Source: Streptomyces alboflavus (GTDB taxonomy: Bacteria > Actinomycetota > Actinomycetes > Streptomycetales > Streptomycetaceae). From it: a stretch of DNA of 64,000 nt. A program made the translations under genes and the position numbers. The DNA is taken from assembly GCF_000716675.1 (NCBI RefSeq), contig NZ_JNXT01000046.1:1-64000 (forward strand). Reading direction: 5' to 3'. The notes beneath the pieces were generated by a model that saw only the letters and a program-made list of their open reading frames with translations, was not told the origin of the DNA and made no database searches. Positions 52,230-61,200 of this stretch are shown piece after piece (the first letter of the stretch is position 1; every line of letters begins with the position of its first letter).

Positions 52230-54314
52230 TCAGGAGGAGGCGTTCTCGGCCTTCTTGCCGAACTCCAGGTCGGCCGTCGGCGGCTTGACCCGGCCGCCCG
52301 GCACGGTGGCGCTGCCGCTGTTGTTGCCGGTGTCGGGGTCGGCGGTGTCGGCGTCGGCCGTCGCGACGTTGAGGACGTCCGTGCCGTCGCCGCTGTATTC
52401 CGCGTCGAGCTTCACCCGGAACGTCCACGAGGTGGTGGACCCGGGCCCCAGGGTCGCGACGGGTCCGCAGGTGACCGTGCGGCCCGTCAGGGTGCAGGAG
52501 TCGGCGGACGACACATAGGTGAGCGAGGTCGGCAGGGGGTCCGTGATCCGCACGGCGCGCGCGACGGACGGGCCTCTGTTGGTGACCGTCACCCGGTAGA
52601 AGAACTCCTCGCCGGGCGCCACCTGCCCGTTGGTCGTCGTGCGCTTGACGGTCACCAGGTCGGCCGCGGGCGCCCGCACCCCGCCCGGGGGCTGGGCGGC
52701 GGCGCTGGTGTTGTTGGCGAGGTCGGGGTCGGTCACGTCGTGCGTCACCTTCGCGACGTTGCCGAGGTCGGAGCCGTCGCCCTGGTACGCGGCGTGCAGC
52801 TTGACGCGGAACGTCCAGGACACCGAGGCGCTCGCGGCCAGCCTGCCCGCGGCGGGGCAGGTGACGGTCTGCCCGGAGGCCGTACAGCCGTCGCTGGAGG
52901 ACACGAACGTCAGGCCGGTCGGCAGGGTGTCGGTGACGCGCACGTCGGCGGTGTCGGACGGCCCGTTGTCGCGGACCGTGATCCGGTAGTCGAACTCCTC
53001 GCCCGGCCGCACAGGGCCCTGCCCGACCCCGGCCTTGGTCACGGAGGCGTCGGCCCGCGCGGTCACGGTCGTGGCGGCGGTCGCCGTGTTGTCGGCAGGG
53101 TCGGTGTCGGAGCGGTTGCCGGGGGCGATGACCGTCGCCGTGTTGGTCAGGGTTGTCGGCTGCGCGGGGGCCGTGCCGGTGACGGTGTACGTCACGGTGC
53201 CGTCGCGCGCCAGGTCGGCGGTGGTGTCGAGGGGACCGGCCCCGGACGCCCTGGCGCACGCGCTGTCCGCGCTCGCCGAGCAGGTCCAGGTGACGTCGGT
53301 GAGGCCGGGGGCCGCGTCCTTCACGGCCGCTCCGGACACCGCGTTGGCGTTGCTGTTGGAGACGGTGACCGTGTACGTGACCGGTCTGGTCCCGGCCGCC
53401 ACGGTGGCGGGCTTGCCGGACTTGGTGACCGACAGGTCCGCCGGGACGTTGATCTTGAGGTCGCCGATCTCGTGGTTGTTCGTGGCGCCGCCGGTGCCCG
53501 CGGAGAATCCGACGCGCAGGGTGGAGGGCAGCGCGGGCTGGCCGCTGACGGTGGACACGTCGTAGTCGCTGATGAGCTTGGTGGAGGTGGTGCCGGGTCC
53601 GGAGTCGGACCAGACCGACACGAGGAGCTGGCTGCCCTTGGGCTGCACGGAGATGCGCACCGTGCGGTGGTTCGCGCGGCTGCCCGTCTCGACGGTGCGG
53701 CCGGGGCCGTCCGCCGCCGTGCCGTACTTGTAGCCGGACGTGCCGTTGCCGCCGCCGCGCAGCACGATCTTGTTGGCCTGGGTGCCGGGTCCGCTCGCCC
53801 CGGTCGAGTTGGCCGAGAAGTTGCCGAACTCGTCGATGCCGACGCCGAGGAACGCGCCGGGCACGCCGTTGCTGGTGCAGCGCGTCGCGATCCCGGCGCA
53901 GGCGTAGCCGAGGGCGCCGCCGGTGGCACCGGTACCGGCCGCCGCGGAGCCGTCGGCGAGGAAGAACGCGAGCCCGTCCCCCCGCTTGCCGTCGAAGGTG
54001 CTGCCGCCGTAGGTGGCGTACGTGAACTCCGCGACGATGCCGAGGTTCGTGGAGAAGGAGTCCTTCATCCGCCACGACCCGGCCCTGGTCGCCTGAGCGG
54101 GCGTCAGACGCAGCCAGCCGTCCTGATAGGAGGCGCTGCCCGTGGCGGTGCCCAGGTCGTTGCCGTTGTCGAAGCTCTCGTGGACCGGGAACGCCACCTC
54201 CGCCCGCGCGGCCGAGGCCGCCGGTGCGAGGAGTCCGCAGAGCAGGGCGCCGAGCACGAGCAGCAGGGCGGCCAGCCGTCGCGGGCCCGCCGGGTGCCGT
54301 GATTCCGTCGTCAC
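52230..54314 (-). CDS. Secreted protein with legume-lectin-like domain and three DUF11 repeats
   Basis: GTG at 54314, overlapping the upstream stop by 4 bp; 694 aa. The signal peptide ends near ASAARA. Residues 35-280 form an L-type (concanavalin-like) lectin domain: HESFDNGNDLGTATGSASYQDGWLRLT, KRGDGLAFFLADG, GIDEFGNFS and LRVGFSAGTGG are the usual strand and loop motifs. Three DUF11 repeats follow. Like the next gene, it stops at the start of another repeat (ADLEFGKKAENASS) and lacks a sorting signal. The lectin domain suggests glycan binding at the surface. Translation is coupled to the LPDTG-bearing upstream gene. Confidence 0.85.
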   Translation of the reverse strand: MTTESRHPAGPRRLAALLLVLGALLCGLLAPAASAARAEVAFPVHESFDNGNDLGTATGSASYQDGWLRLTPAQATRAGSWRMKDSFSTNLGIVAEFTYATYGGSTFDGKRGDGLAFFLADGSAAAGTGATGGALGYACAGIATRCTSNGVPGAFLGVGIDEFGNFSANSTGASGPGTQANKIVLRGGGNGTSGYKYGTAADGPGRTVETGSRANHRTVRISVQPKGSQLLVSVWSDSGPGTTSTKLISDYDVSTVSGQPALPSTLRVGFSAGTGGATNNHEIGDLKINVPADLSVTKSGKPATVAAGTRPVTYTVTVSNSNANAVSGAAVKDAAPGLTDVTWTCSASADSACARASGAGPLDTTADLARDGTVTYTVTGTAPAQPTTLTNTATVIAPGNRSDTDPADNTATAATTVTARADASVTKAGVGQGPVRPGEEFDYRITVRDNGPSDTADVRVTDTLPTGLTFVSSSDGCTASGQTVTCPAAGRLAASASVSWTFRVKLHAAYQGDGSDLGNVAKVTHDVTDPDLANNTSAAAQPPGGVRAPAADLVTVKRTTTNGQVAPGEEFFYRVTVTNRGPSVARAVRITDPLPTSLTYVSSADSCTLTGRTVTCGPVATLGPGSTTSWTFRVKLDAEYSGDGTDVLNVATADADTADPDTGNNSGSATVPGGRVKPPTADLEFGKKAENASS

Positions 54315-55966
54315 CGCGGCCCCTCCCCCGCCCCGCGCCGCCTGGCCACCATCACGAGGAGGCCGCCGCAGGTCACCGCGGCGCCCGCGACCCAGCCGAG
54401 CCAGGCGGGCACGTCACGGCCGGTATCCGGCAGTTCGCCGTGGTCGCCGGTCCTGACGTACACCGTGTGCGGCGGGTTCTGGTTGTCGCTCGGGTCCGGG
54501 TCCTTCGTCGTGGAGGTCACCGTGGCGACGTTCTCGATCCTGCCGAGGTGGCGGGTCTGCGCCGTCGCCACCCGGACGGTGAGCGCGTACGCGACCGATG
54601 CGCCCGACGCGAGCCGGTCGGGCCCCGCGCAGACGACGAGGCGCCCGCCGTCGTCCGGGGCGCAGCCGTCCGGGGAGCCGACGAACCGCAGGCCCGCGGG
54701 CAGGGGGTCGGTCACCCGCAGTCCGCGCGCCGTGCCGGGACCGTGGTTGTGCACGGTGATCCGGTACGTGAAGGTCTCGCCGGGCCTGACCCAGGAGCGG
54801 CCGCCTGGCAGCTCGGCGGTCTTGGTCAGCGAGAGGTCGGCGCGGCCCCAGTCCGGCGGGACGGGCAGGCCGGTCACGGACGCCGTGTTGTTGCTCGCGT
54901 CGGGGTCGCGGGTCTGCGAGGACACCGAGGCGAGGTTCACGATGTCCCGGCCGTCGCCCTCGTAATCGTCGGCGAGGCGCACGGTCACGACCCAGGTGTG
55001 GGACGCGCCGACGGCGAGCCGGGGCAGCGGGCCGCAGGTGACGGTCCGTCCGCTCGCGGTGCAGCCGTCCGCGGACGACACGAAGACGAGGGAGTCCGGC
55101 AGCCGGTCCTGGACCGTGACGCCGACGGCCTGCGAGGGGCCGTGGTTGACGGCGGTGATGCGGTAGTCGTACACGCCGTCCGGCCCCCGGGCCGAGCCCG
55201 CGGCGCGGCGACCCGGTGCCGCCCCGGGTCGGGACCGGACCTCCAGGTCGGCCCGGGCCGCCGACGCCGGGCGGCTACGGTGCTTGCGGGGCTGCGGGGA
55301 CGGTGAGGACGAGGCGGACGCGCGGGGGGCGGTGCGACTGGGGTCGGTCTCGTCGCGTGGGGCGCGCTCGTCGTTTGTGGCGCGCTCATCGCCCGGGGCG
55401 CGCGGGGGCGGGCTCGTCCGGGCGGGGGCGGAGGGTGGGGTGGTGGCCGTCGGAGCTGTGGGGGCCGTCGGGGCCGTCCTGGCCGCGGGAGCCTTGGACG
55501 CCGTGGGAGCCGTCGTGGCCCTGGGACCTGCCGGAGCCGTGGGGGCCGTGGCCGGCCGAGCCGAAGTGGTTTCGCGGCGCGGCGCCCGCGGGCCCTGCTG
55601 CGGCGTGCCCGCACGGGGCGCGGAGGCCGAGGGCACCGGCGTACCGGAGGACGTTCCCGAGGCGGAGGCCGAGGTCGAAGCCACCGGCGTGCCGGTAGGG
55701 GCGCCCGAGGGAGAGGCCGGTGTCGGCGAGTCGGACGCGGCCCCCGAGGGCGACGGCGACACCTCCGCGCCCGCCGAGCCGGACACCGGACCTGCTGCCG
55801 GGCCAGGATGCGGACTCGACGGCGAAGGGGCCGGCGATGCGGCGAGCGCGGCCGCCGTGACCGCGGCCGCGGGCGGCGCGACCAGGGCCGCCGCACCGGC
55901 CGCGAGGGCCACCGCGCCCCGTGGCCAACGGCGGGCCGCCGCACGCCGTCTGAGTTTGTGTCGCAT
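54311..55966 (-). CDS. Wall-anchored (LPDTG) protein with two DUF11 repeats and Pro/Thr/Ala-rich stalk
   Basis: ATG at 55966 with AAGGGG upstream; 551 aa. A signal peptide is followed by a low-complexity Pro/Thr/Ser/Ala stalk (about 45-240), then two DUF11 repeats. The C terminus has a complete sortase signal: LPDTG, a hydrophobic helix (VPAWLGWVAGAAVTCGGLLVMVA) and RRRGAGEGPR. It is the only one of three co-transcribed DUF11 proteins with an anchor, so it may tether the other two. The stalk region is repetitive and open on several frames. It diverges from a secreted metalloprotease gene. Confidence 0.85.
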   Translation of the reverse strand: MRHKLRRRAAARRWPRGAVALAAGAAALVAPPAAAVTAAALAASPAPSPSSPHPGPAAGPVSGSAGAEVSPSPSGAASDSPTPASPSGAPTGTPVASTSASASGTSSGTPVPSASAPRAGTPQQGPRAPRRETTSARPATAPTAPAGPRATTAPTASKAPAARTAPTAPTAPTATTPPSAPARTSPPPRAPGDERATNDERAPRDETDPSRTAPRASASSSPSPQPRKHRSRPASAARADLEVRSRPGAAPGRRAAGSARGPDGVYDYRITAVNHGPSQAVGVTVQDRLPDSLVFVSSADGCTASGRTVTCGPLPRLAVGASHTWVVTVRLADDYEGDGRDIVNLASVSSQTRDPDASNNTASVTGLPVPPDWGRADLSLTKTAELPGGRSWVRPGETFTYRITVHNHGPGTARGLRVTDPLPAGLRFVGSPDGCAPDDGGRLVVCAGPDRLASGASVAYALTVRVATAQTRHLGRIENVATVTSTTKDPDPSDNQNPPHTVYVRTGDHGELPDTGRDVPAWLGWVAGAAVTCGGLLVMVARRRGAGEGPR

Positions 55967-56228
55967 CGAGAGACCCCTTCACATCGGGCACGGCACAGCG
56001 GCACCGTTCCGGCCCAGCCGAAACGCAGGATCTTCTTATCCGACTTTTTCCGTCTTTCAATGATCATGAGGTGCGAACGAGTGAGAGGAGGTCACCGAAC
56101 AGCCCAGCAAGGGCCCATGCCGCCCTTCCCGGGCGTGGCCGCCAAGTGAGTGCCGGGCGCTGCGCACTCGAGTGACGTGCGCACGACGTCCGCTTGCCGG
56201 GTGCCGGTGCAGTGGAACGGCTAGCGCC

Positions 56229-57773
56229 ATGTTCTCGACGCGACGCCTGCGCCTTCGCGGCACGGTCTGCTCGGCCTTGGTCTGCGCCACCGCGCTGTCC
56301 CTCGCCGGGACCGTGGCCGCGGCCCCGCCCCGGTCGGCGGACCCTGGACCGCCCGCCAACGAGAAGGACGTGCTGCGCGAGCGCACCGTCGACCTCGATG
56401 CCGCCGACTACCAGTGGCTGTGCGGCTCCGGCGGCTTCAGCCAGGCCACTGAGCACACACTTGAGCTCTTCCCCGACGTCCGCGTCACCGTCGTCCAGGA
56501 CAGCCGCGAGGCCGAAGGGAACACCGTCACCTGGACCGGCCACGTGAAGGGGGCACCGGAGGACCAGGCGGTGATCTCCGCGAGCCATGTCTGTCCGCCC
56601 GCCACGAAGGACGTACCGCCCGCCGTCGACGCGCTGATCGACCTGGAGACGTACGCCTACCACCTCACCACCCTGCCCGGGAAGCAGCCGCGGGTGCGGA
56701 TCACCGAGGAGGATCCGGACGCGCGCCGCCGCCCCAAGCCCGACAACGCCGCCCTCGGCAAGGAGGCCGCGCGCACGCTGCACGACTCCCTCAGGAACCG
56801 TGCGCCCGCGGACCCCGCCGACCCCGTCGTCATCGACGTACTCGCCGGATACACCCCGCCCGCCGTACGCCGCCTCGGCAGCGAGCAGGCCATGCTGGCC
56901 CGGATCCGGCTCGCCGAGTCCTACATGAACCAGGCCCTGGCAGACAGCAACATCGCGGCCAGCATCGACATCGTCGGCAGCTACAACACCCGGTACTGGG
57001 GCGACCAGACTGCCACCGTGATGCACAACAGGCTCTCCAACCCCCAGGACCCCGTCCTCGGCGCGACGGCACACCGCTACCGCGAGCAACTGGGCGTCGA
57101 TCTCGTCACCGTCATCAACGACGTCCCCAACGGCTCCTCCGGACAGGGCAGCCTGCCCACCCGGGGCCGGATGGACAGCGAGCTCGCCTACTCCGTCGTC
57201 GACGTCCAGTCCCTCGTCGACTGGTACAACCTCGGACACGAACTGGGCCACAACCTCGGGCTGTTCCACGACCGCACCACGCTCGACAACCAGGCACCCG
57301 GTGGGTACCAGCACCTGCTCAACGCCCCCTACGGCACCGGCTGGATCACTCCGCGCCGCGACTACCACACCGTGATGGCGTACGCCGAGTACTGCGGCCG
57401 CCCGTGCGGTCCGGTCAACCAGTACTCCAACACCGAGAACACCGTCGACGGCCAGCCCCTCGGGGACGCGAACAACAACAACGCCGCCCTGGCCCGGCTG
57501 ACCGCCCCCATCGTCGCCGACTACCGCGCCCTGAAAGTGAATCGCCCCCGGCACCGGCTCACCCTCGAAGCCAGCCCGAACGGCACGACCCGCCCCGCCG
57601 TCCACGGGCCCTACGCCCCCGGCACCACCGTCGCCGTCACCGCCAGGCCCGCACCCGGCTACCGCGTCAGCGCCTGGGTCGTCGACGGCCGACGCCACCA
57701 CATCACCGACGAGCACGTCACGATGACCATGGACCGCCCCTACACCCTCAGCGCCGTCTTCACCCGGACCTGA
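56229..57773 (+). CDS. Secreted reprolysin-like metzincin protease with C-terminal InlB-type repeat domain
   Basis: ATG at 56229; 514 aa. A signal peptide (residues 1-35) and a propeptide-like domain precede the catalytic domain. NLGHELGHNLGLFHDRTT is the H-E-x2-H-x2-G-x2-H-D zinc motif of reprolysin-type (M12B/M84-like) metzincins, and VMAYAEYCG supplies the Met-turn. The last 75 residues (LTLEASPNGTTRP, VAVTARPAPGYRVSAWVVDG, VTMTMDRPYTLSAVF) are a divergent InlB B-repeat / bacterial repeat domain. It diverges from the DUF11 operon and may process or act beside the surface proteins. Followed by a strong terminator. Confidence 0.88.
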   Translation: MFSTRRLRLRGTVCSALVCATALSLAGTVAAAPPRSADPGPPANEKDVLRERTVDLDAADYQWLCGSGGFSQATEHTLELFPDVRVTVVQDSREAEGNTVTWTGHVKGAPEDQAVISASHVCPPATKDVPPAVDALIDLETYAYHLTTLPGKQPRVRITEEDPDARRRPKPDNAALGKEAARTLHDSLRNRAPADPADPVVIDVLAGYTPPAVRRLGSEQAMLARIRLAESYMNQALADSNIAASIDIVGSYNTRYWGDQTATVMHNRLSNPQDPVLGATAHRYREQLGVDLVTVINDVPNGSSGQGSLPTRGRMDSELAYSVVDVQSLVDWYNLGHELGHNLGLFHDRTTLDNQAPGGYQHLLNAPYGTGWITPRRDYHTVMAYAEYCGRPCGPVNQYSNTENTVDGQPLGDANNNNAALARLTAPIVADYRALKVNRPRHRLTLEASPNGTTRPAVHGPYAPGTTVAVTARPAPGYRVSAWVVDGRRHHITDEHVTMTMDRPYTLSAVFTRT

Positions 57774-57827
57774 CCGCGCTCGTTCCGTACCGCCGCCGGT
57801 GCGCGTCCGGAGTCGGTCCGGACCCTT

Positions 57828-57875
57828 CGCGGAAGGCGCCTCGTCGGGCTCTTGCCTGCCGGGGCGCCTTCCGCG
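57828..57875 (+). terminator. Intrinsic terminator after metzincin gene
   Basis: Perfect 13-bp stem CGCGGAAGGCGCC (57828-57840) and GGCGCCTTCCGCG (57863-57875) followed by TTTT, about 55 nt after the stop. Confidence 0.88.
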
Positions 57876-58250
57876 TTTTCCTGCTCCCCGCACGCGGGCA
57901 GCGGGCCATTGTCGCTCCCCTCAGCCCATTCCCAGCGGTGATCTTGGCGCGTTCTGGGCGCCCATGCCGCGCCTCGACACGAGTCATCACGGCGAATTCT
58001 TCGAGGAATGCTCGCGGCGCCCCGAGGTTGCTGACTTCAGGGCCCATATCGCGTGGACTCGCCCCGCCACATATTGCTGTTAAATCTGGCCGATTCCCTA
58101 CCGGTTGAGTCAAGCCTGAGTAAAGAAGCCATGTCCCGTTGCCCAGACAAAACTTCGTGATCACGTGTGGGAGCTGGTATTTCGAGTAGGGAGCACTGAG
58201 GTCGCCCCTATCGGAGCCGACCAGAAATCCAGAGGGACGGAGCATTCGGA
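57876..58250. other. Intergenic region upstream of NRPS gene
   Basis: About 375 bp, more A/T-rich between 58075 and 58190 than the neighbours; it presumably contains the NRPS promoter. No gene supported. Confidence 0.5.
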
Positions 58251-61200
58251 ATGTCTTATTCCGCGTCGACCACGGAAATCCCGATGACGACGTTCTCCGA
58301 GCTGTTCGACCGGCAAGTGGCCGCGTCTCCGGACGCGACAGCCGTGGTATTCGGCACGGAAGAACTCACGTATCGCGAACTGGACGCCCAGGCGAACCGA
58401 CTGGCGCGGCTGCTCGTCGCGCGCGGCGTGGGCCGCGAGTCGGTCGTCGGTGTCGCGCTCCGGCGATCGCCACACTTCTGGGCCTCCGCGCTTGCGGTGC
58501 TCAAGGCGGGCGGCGCGTACCTGCCACTGGACCCGGAGTATCCCGAGGCCCGGCTCGCCTTCATGGTCACGGACTCCGGAGCCGCACTCGTCCTCGCCGA
58601 CACCGCGGCCGACGTGCGGCTTCCCCGGCTCTCCGCTCCCGTCCTCCGGGTCGACGAGGGGGAGTTCGTCACGGCCGTCGCCACGGCCGACGCCTCTCCG
58701 CTGACCGAAGCGGACCGGCCCGCCCCCACGGCGGCCAACAGCGCGTACGTCATCTACACCTCGGGCTCCACCGGCCGTCCCAAGGGCGTCACCGTCACCC
58801 ACACCGGCCTGGCCGCCCTGCGCGCGACTCACCGTGAACGCTTCGAGGTCACGCCCGGTTCACGGATCCTGCAGCTCGCCTCGCCCAGCTTCGACGCGGC
58901 GGTCTGGGACGCGCTCATGGCCCTCACCAACGGCGCCGCCCTGGTCATACCCGAGCAGACACGCCTCGTCGGCGACGACCTCGCCCGCCTGCTCGCCGAG
59001 AGCCGCGTCACGCACGCCACGCTGCCGCCGGCGGTCGTCGCCACGCTCCCCTCCGACGCCCCCGGAAACCTCACCGACCTCAGGGTCCTCATCGTCGCCG
59101 GCGAGGCCTGCCCGCCCCACCTGGCCGCCCACTGGGCCCCCGGCCGTCGGTTCATCAACGCCTACGGCCCCACCGAGACCACTGTCTGCGCGACTCTCAG
59201 CGCACCCCTGACCTCCGACCGGGCCCCCATCGGCACTCCCGTCGCCGCATCCCGCGTCCACGTGCTCGACGAGCGCCTCGAGCGCGTGGGGCCGGGTACG
59301 GCCGGGGAGTTGTACGTGACGGGCCCGAGCCTGGCCCGCGGCTATCTGAACCGGGCGTCCTTGACCGCGGAGCGGTTCCTCGCCGACCCGTTCGGCGCCC
59401 CCGGCGAGCTGATGTACCGCACCGGGGACGTGGTACGCCAGGGCGACGACGGCCAGCTGGAGTACCTGGGCCGCTCCGACGACCAGGTGAAGGTCCGGGG
59501 TCTGCGGATCGAGACCGGGGAGATCGAGGCGGCCCTGGCGGCGCACCCCCGGGTGGCGCACTCCGTCGTCACCACACACGACGGACGCGACGCGGGCGAG
59601 GAGCGCGGCAGCGGCGGCACACAGATCATCGGATACGTGGTGCCCGTCGAGGCGGACGCCCGCGAGCAGGCAGGACGTGGCACCGGGCATCTGGCCCTCG
59701 ACGCCGGGTTCGAGCCGGGCGAGCTGCGGGAGTTCGCAGCCGCGCGTCTTCCCGAGTTCATGGTTCCGGCGCGGGTCCTGGTGCTTGACCGGCTGCCGCT
59801 GACGACGAACGGGAAGGTGGACAAGGCCGCTCTCCCCCAGCCGGTGTTCCAGGGGACCGTCTACCGTGCGCCGCAGTCGGCGGCCGAGGAGGCGCTCGCG
59901 CTCCTGTTCGCCGAGGTCCTCGCGGTCGACCGGGTCGGTGTCGACGACGACTTCTTCACGCTCGGCGGCGACAGCATCCAGTCCCTCCAACTGGTCTCGC
60001 GGGCGCGCGCCCAGGGCGTGGCGATCAGCTCCCAGCAGATCTTCGAGTGCCGTACGGTGGCCCGCCTCGCGCAGACGGCCACCGCCGAGGGGGACGCGGC
60101 GCCGGTCCTCGAGGAGCTGGCCGGCGATGGCACCGGCTGGATGCCGCTGCTGCCGGTGGCCCGTTGGCTCAAGGACGTGGGTCCGGGCTTCGACCGGTTC
60201 TTGCAGACGATGGTCCTTGATCTCCCGCCCGGCATCGACGCGGAAGGCCTGACCAGCACGCTCTCCGCGGTGATCGACCGTCATGACCTGCTGCGGTGCC
60301 GTCTGGTGGACGAAGGCGAGGGCGCGCTGGTGGTCTCAGGCCCCGGCACGGTGGACGCGGCGTCCCTGGTGCGCCGCGTCGCGTGCGAGGGCGACTGGGC
60401 GCGGCGGCCCGACGCGTGGCGGACGCTCGTCCTCACCGAACTGGACGAGGAAGCGGGCCGGTTGGCCCCACGGGCAGGAGTCGTCGCCCGGTTCGTGTGG
60501 TTCGACGCCGGGCCGGAGACGGCCGGTCGGCTGCTCGTCGTCCTGCATCACGTGATCGTCGACGGCGTGTCCTGGCGCGTTCTCCTGCCGGACCTCGCGG
60601 CTGCCTGGAGTCAGATCCGCGAGGGGCACGTGCCGCGGCTGCCCGCGGTGGGCACGTCGGTGCGGCGCTGGGCGCACGCCTTGGTCGAAGAGGCCGCGAG
60701 CCCCGACCGGGTGGCCGAACTCGGGCTGTGGCGGTCCGTCGTGGACGGTCCCGACCCGCTCCTCGGCGGCCGCCGCCTCGATCCGGCCGTGGACGTGCGG
60801 GCCACCGTGCGCGAGACGCGCGTCGAGCTGCCGGTGGAGGTGACCGAGGCGGTCCTGAGCGCGTTGCCGACCGCGTTCCGCGGTGAGGTCAACGACGGGC
60901 TCCTGGCCGCGCTCGCGCTCGCCCTGGTCCAGTGGCGTCGTACGCGGGGTGTGCGGGAGTCGTCCGCCCTGATCCGCCTCGAGGGCCACGGCCGTGAGGA
61001 GGCCGTGGTGCCGGGCGCCGATCTGGCCCGTACGGTGGGCTGGTTCACCAGTGCCTTCCCGGTGCGTCTGGACCTCGCCGCAACCGATCTCGCCGATGCC
61101 TTCGCGGGCGGCGAGGCGGCCGGGCGGGCCCTCAAGGCGGTCAAGGAGCAGCTGCGCGCGATCCCGGACAAGGGCATCGGCTACGGCCTGCTGCGCCATC

